Shown here in pieces: positions 19,310-29,744 of a DNA stretch of 53,574 nt; positions within the stretch are counted from its first letter, which is position 1; each line of letters opens with the position of its first letter. The position numbers and the translations under genes were made by a program. The notes under the pieces are model-generated. The model saw nothing but the letters and a program-made list of their open reading frames with translations, was not told the origin of the DNA and made no database searches. The DNA comes from Chlorobiaceae bacterium (GTDB lineage: Bacteria; Bacteroidota; Chlorobiia; Chlorobiales; Chlorobiaceae): positions 1 to 53,574 of the forward strand of contig JAAXXY010000019.1 in NCBI GenBank assembly GCA_013334225.1, written 5' to 3'.

Positions 19310-19768
19310 CGCCAGCCTTAACTGCCCTTATGATTCCGCGATGATATTTGTAGTTACTCCAGAACAGTCAACCCAGCGTTTTTTCAGATGGATTGATTCA
19401 CTAAATCTCTATAGTATTTACGGAAAGAATGGAACAGATCCGCATCAATCCGGAAAAAATATCTATTCGTTGCGCCGTCATGAGGCGGCAATGTATCAGG
19501 TTATAATATCAGAAAAGCAAAATGGTATACCAGGGATGGTTTCTCATAAGGAGTTGATTGAAAACATGAATATATAGTAATATATTTAATATACTTTTTC
19601 AAGCATTCAGTTTAACTTTATTTTTTTGAAGAATTTTTTTGTCTGGTCTAACACTTTATCAGACGTGCATATAGGGAGCAATAATTTTGTAATAGCAAAG
19701 AACAGAACAGGTTGGCATCAGGGGGAGAAAGAGAGTGTGCTGAAAAAAACAAGTTTAACAGCAAAATG

Positions 19769-19798
19769 CGCACAGCAGAAAATTTCCACTGCTGTGCG
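19769..19798 (-). terminator. Hairpin terminator downstream of the YeiH gene
   Basis: Perfect 10-bp stem, cgcacagcag (19769-19778) and ctgctgtgcg (19789-19798), with a 10-base loop. On the minus strand it follows the YeiH stop by 22 bases and is followed by a moderately T-rich tail (cattttgctg), so termination is likely. Confidence 0.7.
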
Positions 19799-19820
19799 TT
19801 TCGACGGTTGCAAGCATCTG

Positions 19821-20942
19821 TCAGGTCAGGAAATACAACGAGCCAAGTACAAGAGCTGCGAGAAATACCGTTTCCGCTAACATGATTGAAACAGGTTTCC
19901 AGCCTACCTCGAACAGTGACTTCAGCGATGTTTTCATTCCAAGAGCACCGATAGCTGTCACAAGGCACCAGCGTGACAGTTCGTTGAACAGCTTGTTGAT
20001 GCTTGCGGGGATGACATGCATGCTGTTGATTCCGACAAAAAGGACAAAGAAAATGATGAACGGGGGAAGCAGCATTTTTTTTGTCTTTTTTCCAGCTTCA
20101 TCTGTATGCGTATGGAAAATAAGAGAGAGAGAGAAGACTATGGGAACAAGCAGAGAAACGCGGAGCAGTTTGATAACGGTTGCCGTGTCGCCTGTCTTTT
20201 CTGAAACAGAATAGCCTGCACCGACAACCTGGGCAACATCGTGGATGGTTCCGCCAAGGAAGATACCGGTAGCCTGAAGGTCAAGCCCGAACTGTTTGGC
20301 AACGACAGGATAAATGATCATCGCCAGAGTACTCATCGCGGTAACGCTGATAACGGTAAAGATCGTGTTTCTTTCGCTGTATTCGTCTTTAGGCAGGATT
20401 GCAGCTATAGCCAGAGCGGCGGATGCTCCGCAGATTCCCACACTGCCTCCCGTAAGAATTCCGAAACGTTTGCCTCGCCCCAGGAATTTCGATAAAACGA
20501 CACCGAAGAGGATGGTCAGAAAAACCGAACCGATGACAATGGTCAGTGGTTTGATCCCAAGAGACTGGAGCTGATCGATGGTAATACGCATACCAAGCAA
20601 AGCCACTCCTATACGCAGGATGGTTGTGGAAGCAAACTGGATTCCGATGAGTGCTTTGCCCTCATCTTCGGAGAGGAACCGGAACGCCATGCCGATCAGA
20701 AGTGCGAACAGCATGGTCGGGGCATTGTAGTGGTCCGAAAGGAATGTTGCTGCAGCTGCGACAGTGATCGATGCAAGAACACCGGGAAACAACTCATCGA
20801 ATCTGATTTTGGCGGTTTTTACCTGGCACTGGAATCCGCATCGTTCTGCCTCAACAATCTGTTCATGTGTTGGTATTTCAGTATCTGCAGATATATGGGG
20901 ATGCCCTTTATCGGTACCCCGATTGTCATTTTTGTGATTCAT
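19821..20942 (-). CDS. YeiH-family putative sulfate exporter
   Basis: A 373-residue membrane protein of the YeiH/UPF0324 family, annotated in many genomes as putative sulfate exporter. After a hydrophilic N-terminal extension of about 48 residues come about ten hydrophobic segments. The family signature GGSVGICGASAALAIAAI is near residue 165, and GGTIHDVAQVVGAGYS follows near 230. The transported substrate is not proven for this family; here a role in releasing sulfate or sulfite made by the divergently placed sat-apr-qmo system is a reasonable inference. It is transcribed on the same strand as sat but has its own terminator before it reaches sat. Confidence 0.85.
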   Translation of the reverse strand: MNHKNDNRGTDKGHPHISADTEIPTHEQIVEAERCGFQCQVKTAKIRFDELFPGVLASITVAAAATFLSDHYNAPTMLFALLIGMAFRFLSEDEGKALIGIQFASTTILRIGVALLGMRITIDQLQSLGIKPLTIVIGSVFLTILFGVVLSKFLGRGKRFGILTGGSVGICGASAALAIAAILPKDEYSERNTIFTVISVTAMSTLAMIIYPVVAKQFGLDLQATGIFLGGTIHDVAQVVGAGYSVSEKTGDTATVIKLLRVSLLVPIVFSLSLIFHTHTDEAGKKTKKMLLPPFIIFFVLFVGINSMHVIPASINKLFNELSRWCLVTAIGALGMKTSLKSLFEVGWKPVSIMLAETVFLAALVLGSLYFLT

Positions 20943-21165
20943 TCTGTATCTGTTAAAACGTTATGGCTTGAATTCCTGTATGTGACGGAAAGCCATGATC
21001 GAGATGGAAAAAACAGCTTGAAAGATAAAAAAAAAGGCATCCGCAGCAAGAATACGGCCCTTTAATAGTTTTAATATATTTTTCTGCAGGCTAAGGGTAG
21101 CTGGTTTCAGGCTGGACAGGCAAAAACAGTATTATATTCAGGACTGTATATTTGCCGTCGCGGTT

Positions 21166-21483
21166 TTATCCGGTCTGGATTTCTGTTTTCAAAGCAATTT
21201 CTTCAAGAATCGAGCTTACTCTGAGACATGCGTCGATCGTGCCTGTGTAAACGATACTGCGACCCCTGGTATGAACTTCCCAGGTGCACTGTTCTGCTTT
21301 CCGGCGGCTGCATTGTGTAGCTTTTATGATCTGTTCGATTACCTCGTCGAAGGTATGTTCTTCATCGTTGAACAATATTACACGATAAGCATCGAGAAGA
21401 TCCGTACCGGACTTTTTTTCAGCTTTTCGGGTTTCGGGTGACTCGAATGATGCCGTCAACCATTTGAGAACAGATGCCTCCAT
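21166..21483 (-). CDS. clpS: ATP-dependent Clp protease adaptor ClpS
   Basis: N-end-rule adaptor that delivers substrates to ClpAP. The core [20 protein letters not shown] and the [19 protein letters not shown] region are clear ClpS motifs, with a shortened family-like length of 105 residues. An alternative ATG at 21567 overlaps the ldcA stop as ATGA and would give 133 residues; the added 28 residues are not ClpS-like, but translational coupling makes that start possible. It follows ldcA directly on the same strand. Confidence 0.88.
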   Translation of the reverse strand: MEASVLKWLTASFESPETRKAEKKSGTDLLDAYRVILFNDEEHTFDEVIEQIIKATQCSRRKAEQCTWEVHTRGRSIVYTGTIDACLRVSSILEEIALKTEIQTG

Positions 21484-21563
21484 AAGTAATCTTCGTGATG
21501 TTTGAACCGTTGTATCTGAAAAGATAAAATACGCAGGAGGGAATATTGTGTCAATATTCGGTG

Positions 21564-22517
21564 TCATTCTTCAATGACAGGTTCTGCTGCTCCAAAGGAA
21601 AAATATCCTGAAGAAGATATCTCCATGAAACAACGGGCGCCGACGGGTATCGTCAGGAGATCACGGATATGACCGTAGGAAAGTCCTCTCATGACGGGTC
21701 CCTCCATATTGTCAGGGTTGCTGTAGTACCTGAAGATATGCTGCAGGCGTGATTCTTCTTCAGCAGTTATTTCCGTGTCACCGGTGAATTGTCCCAGCAG
21801 CATTCCGCTGCATTCTTCAAGAAGGCCGGCATTTGACAGATGGGCAAGCATTCTGTCGATGCGGTAGGCAGGTTCATTGATATCCTCGAAAAAAAGCAGC
21901 ATATCACGGAAAGATGAAAGAAAAGGAGTGCCGATCATCGAAGAAAGCACAGAAAGGTTTCCTCCGATCAGCCGACCTTCGGTTTTTCCGGGTCTGATGC
22001 AGGATATGGGATGATTTTCATGGTTACGAATGGACAGCGCATAGGAGGGTGAGGTCAGCATACCCCAGAAATGTTCTTCAGTATAAGGGCTTGGCCCGTA
22101 GAGTTCTGTCGCCAGCATCGGCCCGGAGAAGCTGATCATGCCGGTTTTTGCGAAAACAGCCAGTGAGAGTGCGGTTATATCAGAATAGCCGACGAGGATT
22201 TTCGGGTTGGCCGAAATGATGTCGTAATTGATTTTTTTCAGCAGCCGTGATGCTCCTGCACCGCCTCTCAGGCAGATGATCGCCTGTATTCCGGGGTTCG
22301 AGAACATCTCATGCAGGTCAAGGAGCTTGTGCCTGTCGGCAATTGCCGGATCGGTATCGATGCAGTTGAGATGCCGCGATGGTTCTACCCTGTAGCCCTG
22401 TTTTTCGATATATCTGACTGCCTGCTCGATTCTGTCAGGATGTGCGCAGTGTGAAGAAGGGGAGATGAGCCCGATGGTATCTCCTTTGCGCAGCACTTTT
22501 GGTCTGATGGTATGCAT
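21564..22517 (-). CDS. ldcA: S66-family LD-carboxypeptidase (muramoyltetrapeptide carboxypeptidase-like)
   Basis: Serine peptidase of cell-wall recycling, cleaving the terminal D-Ala from murein tetrapeptides. The 317-residue protein shows [11 protein letters not shown] near the start, [11 protein letters not shown] around residue 80, and the nucleophile region [13 protein letters not shown] with Ser in YSD. The C-terminal domain has [19 protein letters not shown] and the catalytic Glu region. Length is usual. The start codon lies only a few bases after the atpDC terminator and has no ribosome site, so expression may depend on read-through. The clpS frame follows immediately. Confidence 0.85.
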   Translation of the reverse strand: MHTIRPKVLRKGDTIGLISPSSHCAHPDRIEQAVRYIEKQGYRVEPSRHLNCIDTDPAIADRHKLLDLHEMFSNPGIQAIICLRGGAGASRLLKKINYDIISANPKILVGYSDITALSLAVFAKTGMISFSGPMLATELYGPSPYTEEHFWGMLTSPSYALSIRNHENHPISCIRPGKTEGRLIGGNLSVLSSMIGTPFLSSFRDMLLFFEDINEPAYRIDRMLAHLSNAGLLEECSGMLLGQFTGDTEITAEEESRLQHIFRYYSNPDNMEGPVMRGLSYGHIRDLLTIPVGARCFMEISSSGYFSFGAAEPVIEE

Positions 22518-22520
22518 ATA

Positions 22521-22562
22521 AGAAAAAACATCAGCATTCCAGGTATCAGGAATGCTGATGTT
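22521..22562 (-). terminator. Terminator of atpDC, abutting the ldcA start
   Basis: Perfect 14-bp stem, aacatcagcattcc (22527-22540) and ggaatgctgatgtt (22549-22562), 8-base loop, followed on the minus strand by ttttttctt. This is a strong intrinsic terminator 27 bases after atpC. The T-run ends about four bases before the ldcA ATG at 22517. Confidence 0.93.
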
Positions 22563-22588
22563 CAGTGTTCGTTCATTGACTTGAAAAA

Positions 22589-22855
22589 TCAGGAGATGTT
22601 TTCGGTCAAAAGAATCGCTTTGTTGCCGCTGACTTCAAGAAAACCGTCATCAATCGAAAAGGACTGCTCACTCCTGTCAGGCAGGGAGAGCTTGACTTTT
22701 CCGGCTTTCAGTGAAGCAAGTAACGGCGCATGGTTCCTGAGTACCTGGAACAGTCCGTCTATCCCCGGTGCCATGACGCTGACAACTTCTCCTGAAAAGT
22801 GGAGTTTCTGGGGTGTAACGATCTCTATCTGGAAACCTTTATCGGAATTCGCCAT
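22589..22855 (-). CDS. atpC: F-type ATP synthase epsilon subunit, short form
   Basis: Central-stalk subunit of F1. The 88-residue protein covers only the N-terminal beta-sandwich ([30 protein letters not shown], then [14 protein letters not shown]) and stops where the C-terminal helical pair would begin; the usual length is about 130-140. The short form is known for green sulfur bacteria, so it is probably intact rather than truncated. Lacking the helices, it cannot show the usual epsilon-type inhibition of ATP hydrolysis. It follows atpD by 15 bases. Confidence 0.93.
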   Translation of the reverse strand: MANSDKGFQIEIVTPQKLHFSGEVVSVMAPGIDGLFQVLRNHAPLLASLKAGKVKLSLPDRSEQSFSIDDGFLEVSGNKAILLTENIS

Positions 22856-22870
22856 GGTTCTTGCTTGTGA

Positions 22871-24310
<1,440 letters not shown>

Positions 24311-24376
24311 TTAATTCCTTTCTGCCTGGAATCCGGGTCATATATTCCCCCGATTTCATGGCAGTTCCCGGATACG

Positions 24377-24449
24377 AGCCACCTGAGGGAATCGAACCCA
24401 CGACCTACTATTTACGAAACAGTTGCTCTACCGGCTGAGCTAAGGTGGC
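24377..24449 (-). tRNA. tRNA-Thr (anticodon CGT)
   Basis: On the minus strand the 73-base cloverleaf is complete: acceptor stem GCCACCT pairing AGGTGGC, D arm with GCTC and GAGC, anticodon stem ACTGT/ATAGT with one G-U pair and loop TTCGTAA (anticodon CGT, reading ACG), and T arm with GTTCGATTC. No CCA is encoded. It lies about 120 bases upstream of atpD on the same strand. Confidence 0.95.
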
Positions 24450-24632
24450 CAGAGCTTTTAAAAAATCAAGCCGAAATATAATTTTTTTGATCAACAAACA
24501 CAAAGATATCTGCAGGCCCTTTTCGTGGGTGTAATTATAAAAAGAAGAATTGTATATTACTCGGCGGGAAAAGTGACCTGTGAGGGTATTTATTAATCAC
24601 ACAATGCAATCAAATATTAAATTAATTATACG

Positions 24633-25184
24633 ATGAACATGATCAGAACTTTTTTGAAATTCTTTTCTGCGGCGTTATTACTCCTTGTTTGTAATGCCGG
24701 ATCACTTTCGGCAGCAGCCGGGTCGGGTCAGAATTTATCAGCTCCTGGTTTTTCGGCCGTAAGCCTCGATGGAAAACCGACAGGCTCCTCCGCACTTGCC
24801 GGGAAAGCGTACATTATCAATTTTTTTGCTTCATGGTGTCCTCCATGCAAAGCTGAAATACCCGATATGGTATCTCTCCAGAATCAGTATGCAAAAAAAG
24901 GCTTTACTTTTGTCGGCATAGCTGTGAAAGAGAGCGAACCGACCATCCGCAAATTTGTGCAGCAGAATCGTATCAGCTACCCGGTGGTGATGGGCAACGA
25001 AGAGATTGTCAATGCGTTCAGCAGATATGTGGACGGAGGAATCCGCGGTATTCCGACATCATTTGTCGTCAACTCTTCGGGAAAGATCACCAGGATCATT
25101 GTCGGGGCAGTAAACCGGGAGGATTTCGAAAAGATTATCCTCGAAGCCCTGGGGAAACCCAATTCAATGAAATCGTCTTCGTGA
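24633..25184 (+). CDS. TlpA/ResA-like thioredoxin-fold protein, exported
   Basis: Periplasmic thiol-disulfide oxidoreductase of 183 residues. A signal peptide or anchor spans about residues 5-28, then a thioredoxin fold with the redox motif WCPPC at 68-72 (FFASWCPPCKAEIPDM), the conserved VGIAVKESEPTIRKFV region and the cis-Pro loop GIPTSFVV. Proteins of this group reduce apocytochrome c haem sites or other exported thiols; a link to maturation of the triheme DsrJ is conceivable but unproven. Stands alone, with a terminator directly downstream. Confidence 0.87.
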   Translation: MNMIRTFLKFFSAALLLLVCNAGSLSAAAGSGQNLSAPGFSAVSLDGKPTGSSALAGKAYIINFFASWCPPCKAEIPDMVSLQNQYAKKGFTFVGIAVKESEPTIRKFVQQNRISYPVVMGNEEIVNAFSRYVDGGIRGIPTSFVVNSSGKITRIIVGAVNREDFEKIILEALGKPNSMKSSS

Positions 25185-25202
25185 TATGAGCGATTGCTTT
25201 TC

Positions 25203-25240
25203 AAGTCCGGAAACAGAACAAGTTATCCGGACTTTTTTTC
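25203..25240 (+). terminator. Terminator of the TlpA-like gene
   Basis: Stem aagtccgga (25203-25211) and tccggactt (25226-25234) followed by a long T-run, 18 bases after the stop codon of the thioredoxin-like gene. Confidence 0.92.
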
Positions 25241-25254
25241 TTCCTTTATTCTCT

Positions 25255-25296
25255 ACGTCCGCAGTCGGTACTCTGGCTGCGGACGTCTTTTTTTAA
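25255..25296 (+). terminator. Second terminator-like hairpin in the pckG leader
   Basis: Perfect 10-bp stem acgtccgcag (25255-25264) and ctgcggacgt (25277-25286), 12-base loop, then cttttttt. It comes only 20 bases after the previous terminator and ends about 27 bases before the pckG start. Either a backup terminator or a leader attenuator. Confidence 0.82.
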
Positions 25297-25320
25297 CCTT
25301 CTGATAACAGAAAGACGATC

Positions 25321-27192
25321 ATGACCATGACTTCTATGCAGATCAGCGCTCCGGATTACGTGAAAAACAAACGGCTGCTGCAGTGGGTGCAGGAAACGGC
25401 GGAACTCTGCCTGCCGAGTTCCATCCACTGGTGCGACGGATCCCAGGAAGAGTACGACATGCTCTGCGGGCAAATGGTGGAAAGCGGCACGTTCATCAAA
25501 CTCAATGAAGAGAAGCGACCGAACAGCTTCCTCTGCCGTTCGGACCCGAGCGATGTCGCCAGGGTCGAGGACAGGACCTTCATCTGCAGCATCCGCCGCC
25601 AGGATGCCGGGCCGACCAACAACTGGGTCTCCCCCAAAGAGATGAAGGCAACCCTCAAAGAGCTTTTCACGGGTTGCATGAAAGGACGTACCATGTATGT
25701 CATCCCTTTCAGCATGGGGCCGCTCGGCTCGCATATCGCCCACATCGGTGTTGAAATTTCCGACTCTCCCTATGTTGCCACCAATATGCGCATCATGACC
25801 CGCATGGGGAGGAAAGTTCTCGATCTGCTTGAAGAAAGCAGCGATTTCGTGCCCTGTCTCCATTCCGTAGGAGCACCTCTCGAACCAGGAGTGAAGGATG
25901 TGCCATGGCCCTGCAACGACAAGAAATACATTGTCCATTTCCCGGAAGAGCGTTCCATCGTATCCTTCGGCAGCGGCTACGGCGGCAATGCCCTCCTCGG
26001 TAAAAAATGTTTTGCCCTCCGCATCGCTTCCACGATGGCCCGTGATGAAGGATGGCTTGCCGAGCATATGCTCATTCTCGGTGTCGAGTCCCCTGAGGGT
26101 GAAAAAACCTATGTCGCCGCGGCATTCCCGAGCGCATGCGGAAAGACCAACTTCGCCATGATGATTCCGCCACAGGCATTCGAGGGCTGGAAGGTGACCA
26201 CCATCGGCGATGATATCGCATGGATCAAGCAGGGAGAGGACGGAAGGCTCTATGCCATCAATCCCGAGTATGGATTTTTCGGTGTTGCTCCGGGAACGTC
26301 GGACAAGTCCAACTATAATGCAATGGCTACGCTAAGGGAGAACTGCATTTTCACGAACGTCGCCATGACTCCTGACGGGGACGTGTGGTGGGAAGGTATG
26401 ACCGATACACCGCCGGACGAACTGATCGACTGGCAGGGAAAACCCTGGACCCCTGATTGCGGAAGGCCCTCTTCGCACCCTAATGCCCGGTTCACCGCTC
26501 CGGCGAGCCAGTGCCCTTCGATCGATCCTGACTGGGAAAATCCGCAGGGCGTGCCTGTAAGCGCTTTCATTTTCGGCGGTCGCCGCGGCTCGACAGTCCC
26601 GCTGGTTTATCAGTCGGCAAACTGGAATTTCGGCGTCTATCTCGCCGCGACGATGGGGTCGGAGAAAACCGCAGCGGCGGCAGGAAAAATCGGCGATGTC
26701 CGCCGTGATCCCTATGCTATGCTACCCTTCTGCGGTTATCATATGGGCGATTATTTCAATCACTGGCTCCATGTCGGGCGCACCGTTCTCGATCCGCCGA
26801 GGATTTTCGGTGTCAACTGGTTCCGCAAGGATGAGAACGGCAAATTCCTCTGGCCGGGCTTCGGAGAGAACATGAGGGTGCTGAAGTGGATTGTCGATCG
26901 TGTACATGGAAGGGCTTCCGCTATAGAAAGTCCGCTCGGATGGATGCCTAAGTACGGGGCTATCGAATGGGAAGGTCTCGAGTCCATGAGCATCGAGAAA
27001 TTTTCGGAACTCATGTCGGTCGACCGTGAAGCATGGAAAAACGAGCTCCTGTCACACGAGGAGCTGTTCGAAATGATTTACGACAGGCTGCCGAAGGAGT
27101 TCAGCCTTATCCGCGAGCTTCTGTTGTCCACGCTCTGGCTTTCACCGGCGCACTGGTCACTGGCTCCGGAAAACTATACCGTAGAGCATTGA
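25321..27192 (+). CDS. pckG: Phosphoenolpyruvate carboxykinase (GTP)
   Basis: Interconverts oxaloacetate plus GTP with phosphoenolpyruvate, CO2 and GDP, linking the reductive TCA cycle to gluconeogenesis. The 623-residue protein is the GTP type: N-terminal [16 protein letters not shown], then [20 protein letters not shown] in parts, the P-loop with the reactive Cys [13 protein letters not shown], and metal-site DDIAWIK. The [11 protein letters not shown] and [25 protein letters not shown] regions are also present. Two ATGs lie at the start (25321 and 25327); the first is chosen, ribosome site weak. Own terminator follows. Confidence 0.97.
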   Translation: MTMTSMQISAPDYVKNKRLLQWVQETAELCLPSSIHWCDGSQEEYDMLCGQMVESGTFIKLNEEKRPNSFLCRSDPSDVARVEDRTFICSIRRQDAGPTNNWVSPKEMKATLKELFTGCMKGRTMYVIPFSMGPLGSHIAHIGVEISDSPYVATNMRIMTRMGRKVLDLLEESSDFVPCLHSVGAPLEPGVKDVPWPCNDKKYIVHFPEERSIVSFGSGYGGNALLGKKCFALRIASTMARDEGWLAEHMLILGVESPEGEKTYVAAAFPSACGKTNFAMMIPPQAFEGWKVTTIGDDIAWIKQGEDGRLYAINPEYGFFGVAPGTSDKSNYNAMATLRENCIFTNVAMTPDGDVWWEGMTDTPPDELIDWQGKPWTPDCGRPSSHPNARFTAPASQCPSIDPDWENPQGVPVSAFIFGGRRGSTVPLVYQSANWNFGVYLAATMGSEKTAAAAGKIGDVRRDPYAMLPFCGYHMGDYFNHWLHVGRTVLDPPRIFGVNWFRKDENGKFLWPGFGENMRVLKWIVDRVHGRASAIESPLGWMPKYGAIEWEGLESMSIEKFSELMSVDREAWKNELLSHEELFEMIYDRLPKEFSLIRELLLSTLWLSPAHWSLAPENYTVEH

Positions 27193-27203
27193 ATCATCAT
27201 GAT

Positions 27204-27240
27204 GGCGCGCTGCTTCGAACAGTTGCAGCGCACCGTCTTT
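27204..27240 (+). terminator. Terminator of pckG
   Basis: Stem ggcgcgctgc (27204-27213) and gcagcgcacc (27225-27234) with one mismatch and an 11-base loop, followed by gtcttt; 11 bases after the pckG stop. T-run is short, so efficiency is uncertain. Confidence 0.65.
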
Positions 27241-27376
27241 AATGCCGGACATTTCTTTCGTTAAGTAACATTTCCCCCCATTTTCTGATTCGACATTCAT
27301 CTCAGGAGATACGTTTCAAGAAGGAGCGCGGATGAGCATGTCGAGATCTCAGGAAAAACCTGACAACCTTTGGCCC

Positions 27377-27589
27377 TCAGTTTTCGTCGAGGGTGAACCC
27401 GATTTTCACCGTGACCTGAAAATAAGCGACTTTCTGCTCTTCGATGTGGCAGCGGGTTTCGACAATCTCAACCCAGCGCATGTTCCTTATGGATTCCGAT
27501 GCTTTTGCAACTGCGTTGTTGACAGCTTCCTCGATGCTGGTCTGTGAAGATCCTACAATTTCGATTTTTTTGTAGATATGTGCGCTCAT
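27377..27589 (-). CDS. Dodecin family flavin-binding protein
   Basis: Small protein that assembles into a hollow dodecamer that stores or buffers flavin. The 70-residue sequence fits the family throughout: YKKIEIVGSSQTSIEEAVNNA, then ASESIRNMRWVEIVETRCHI with the flavin-stacking Trp, and FQVTVKIGFTLDE at the end. Length is typical. Monocistronic, convergent with pckG; a ribosome site is not obvious. Confidence 0.9.
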   Translation of the reverse strand: MSAHIYKKIEIVGSSQTSIEEAVNNAVAKASESIRNMRWVEIVETRCHIEEQKVAYFQVTVKIGFTLDEN

Positions 27590-28062
27590 GGTATGTAATT
27601 GTATTTTGTTTGTTATGTAAGGTGCAGATGGATTAATTCTGACTTGAACCCTGCAGGTTTGTCTGTAAATATATTAGCAAATAAGCGATAATCTCCCAAA
27701 AAGCTTGCATGGCAAGCTTCAAAACCATCAATCATGGAAGTAATGTCGTTTTATGGAAGATGAGTACTGCAAAAGCATATCGGTTTGCTTGATGGGGAAG
27801 ATAATGATTTGATAAATAATCGGCTTTTTATTAACATAACTGATCGGTTATATGAGAATATAGTTCATTTATCTTCTGCCAGAGCGAAAAGAGCTGGCAG
27901 AAAACGTGATATCTTTTTTTCTGGAAAAGAGATATAGTTTTTTATCCGCGTTCTCGTTCATTATGTTATGAAGGCACCTGATGAGTACGGACCGTTCAAT
28001 TTTAAGGTGATTGTTCATCTGCAGTATAAATTCGTTTATTCATAATCCGTTGACAGAGTTCC
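27590..28062. other. AT-rich intergenic region with several inverted repeats before tauE
   Basis: About 470 bases between the dodecin start and the TauE start, with no supported gene. It has an 8-bp inverted repeat aagcttgc/gcaagctt (27702-27720), an imperfect AT-rich palindrome near 27836-27853 and a strong hairpin at 27874-27902. It probably contains divergent promoters and the leader of the tauE transcript. Confidence 0.5.
27874..27919 (+). terminator. Terminator-like hairpin in the leader region of tauE
   Basis: Perfect 9-bp stem ttctgccag (27874-27882) and ctggcagaa (27894-27902), 11-base loop, followed after nine bases by ttttttt. No plus-strand gene lies directly upstream, since pckG has ended at 27192. 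It could terminate an unseen small RNA or act as an attenuator 140 bases before the TauE start. Confidence 0.6.
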
Positions 28063-29016
28063 ATGAGTGCAACGCTTCGAAACAGAATTGAAACAATAAT
28101 GATACCAGCCTTTTTTGGCTTGCTTTTTATGTTTCCAGGAACGTTGATGGCTGCCCAGGCACAACCGGAATCTCTGTTTGCCTGGTGGGTTTGGATGATT
28201 CTTCTGTTCATATTCACTTTTTTGCTGGGAATCATAGCTGTCGTTGCCGGTGTCGGAGGCGGCGTTCTTTTCGTGCCGATTGTCAGCAGCTTTTTCCCAT
28301 TCCATATCGACTTTGTCCGGGGAGCAGGGCTTCTGGTTGCTCTTTCGGGTGCCTTGTCCGCAGGTTCTCCCCTGTTGAAGAGAGGTCTTGCCAATCTGAA
28401 ACTCGCGCTCTCCATGGCACTGATCGGCTCGATGAGCTCGATTGTCGGAGCCATGGTCGGGCTCGCAATGCCTGAAAGAATCGTGCAGCTTCTGCTGGGC
28501 CTGACCATCATATTTATTTCCTTCATCATGTACCGCGCCAAAAACTCGGCTTATCCGAATATCCAGGAACCTGACACCCTCTCGAAAGCTCTCCAGATTT
28601 ATGGCGTCTACTACGATGAGCATCTCAAGAAAGACGTAAACTGGCAGATCCACCGGACACCGGCAGGGTTGGTGCTGTTTATCCTGATCGGTTTCATGGC
28701 CGGTATGTTCGGTCTTGGTGCGGGGTTTGCCAATGTTCCTGTATTCAATCTTGTGCTTGGCGCGCCATTGAGGGTTTCTGTAGCTACAAGTGTGTTTGTT
28801 CTTTCAATCAACGATACTGCGGCAGCCTGGGTTTATCTTCACAAGGGGGCAGTTCTGCCGTTGATTGCCGTGCCGTCGATTGCCGGTATGATGCTGGGGA
28901 CAAAGATAGGTGCGAAACTTCTCACAAAAGTACATACAAGCGTTGTCAGGCGTGCTGTCATCGCTCTTCTTGCCGTCGCCGGACTGAGAGCTCTTCTTAA
29001 AGGTTTTGGGATTTAG
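28063..29016 (+). CDS. TauE/SafE-family sulfite exporter
   Basis: Integral membrane protein of 317 residues with about eight hydrophobic segments in two repeats. The first repeat has GVGGGVLFVPIVSSFFP near residue 65 and the second GLGAGFANVPVFNLVLG near residue 222, the glycine-rich signature of TauE/SafE. A signal-like hydrophobic stretch precedes. Members are linked with export of sulfite or organosulfonates and uptake of sulfur compounds; the substrate here is inferred from position upstream of sulfur-relay and dsr genes. The ATG follows a long leader without a clear ribosome site. The next gene begins 18 bases later. Confidence 0.88.
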   Translation: MSATLRNRIETIMIPAFFGLLFMFPGTLMAAQAQPESLFAWWVWMILLFIFTFLLGIIAVVAGVGGGVLFVPIVSSFFPFHIDFVRGAGLLVALSGALSAGSPLLKRGLANLKLALSMALIGSMSSIVGAMVGLAMPERIVQLLLGLTIIFISFIMYRAKNSAYPNIQEPDTLSKALQIYGVYYDEHLKKDVNWQIHRTPAGLVLFILIGFMAGMFGLGAGFANVPVFNLVLGAPLRVSVATSVFVLSINDTAAAWVYLHKGAVLPLIAVPSIAGMMLGTKIGAKLLTKVHTSVVRRAVIALLAVAGLRALLKGFGI

Positions 29017-29034
29017 AAAGGAATATCGACTATT

Positions 29035-29448
29035 ATGAAGGAAGCCGTTCACGCAACCAGGGTTCAGCTTGATTATGCTGCCGTTCTGGGATTTACTTCC
29101 ACAATTGGAATGGTTCTTATAGCGCTTGGTTATCTCGTATATATATCTGGCATGTTGCCTTCAGCAGTGCCGGCTACAGAAGTTGCCGCTCACTGGCATC
29201 TCAAAGCATCCGAGTTTCACAAGGTCGTCCAGATGCCCTCCGGATGGAACTGGTTAGGGGAACTGGGCCGAGGGGATGTCCTGAGCTATGCCTCGATTCT
29301 CTACCTTGCATCGGCAACGATTCTCTGCCTCTCATGGATTGTTCCGTCGTTCATCCGTGAAAAGAATCGGATTTACACGGCCATAACCATTTTTCAGGTT
29401 CTGGTGCTTCTCTTCGCTGCAGCGGGCATTGTATCCGGCGGGCACTGA
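29035..29448 (+). CDS. Small membrane protein accompanying TauE (DUF1634-like)
   Basis: A 137-residue protein with three to four hydrophobic segments (VLGFTSTIGMVLIALGYLVY, then ASILYLASATILCLSWIV and a C-terminal segment). DUF1634 proteins of similar size commonly sit beside TauE/SafE genes, and the pattern fits loosely. No catalytic motif is seen. An aaaggaa ribosome-like site precedes the ATG and the gene is 18 bases after tauE, so they are probably co-transcribed. A partner or regulatory subunit of the exporter is inference. Confidence 0.6.
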   Translation: MKEAVHATRVQLDYAAVLGFTSTIGMVLIALGYLVYISGMLPSAVPATEVAAHWHLKASEFHKVVQMPSGWNWLGELGRGDVLSYASILYLASATILCLSWIVPSFIREKNRIYTAITIFQVLVLLFAAAGIVSGGH

Positions 29449-29744
29449 AGAGGCCATCGCAGGCTTCTTGATGTTTTCTTGTCCCGCTTTCATTTTTTTG
29501 CAGGTTTTAAGGATAGAAACTCAGGATTATCACCATGTTTTCAATACAGATCTCCGTATTTGCCATGTACATGTCGCCACCTGCTTGCTTTTGATTTCTT
29601 TAATACTAAATTTCTCTATAATTATATAGCTGTTTCAGTATGAATAATATTTTTGATATTCTGCTGATTCTGGCACTCGCTGCAGACAGGCAGGTTTAAT
29701 TTCCGACATTCATATTTTCTGAAAAAGCATAAATTAAATGAGTT

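Larger units (their letters stand above)
19173..19820. other. AT-rich region between sat and the YeiH gene
   Basis: About 650 bases containing the likely sat promoter and the terminator of the YeiH gene. A 78-residue open frame at 19341-19577 on the plus strand has no ribosome site, no recognised motif and atypical AT-rich codons; I do not call it. A perfect 14-bp palindrome lies at 19296-19309. No RNA gene recognised. Confidence 0.4.

Noticed and set aside
19341..19577. 78-residue frame between sat and the YeiH gene
   Set aside because: No ribosome site, no motif, AT-rich codon use unlike neighbours; probably random.
27836..27853. AT-rich imperfect palindrome as an operator
   Set aside because: Two mismatches and base composition make chance occurrence likely; listed only within the intergenic entry.
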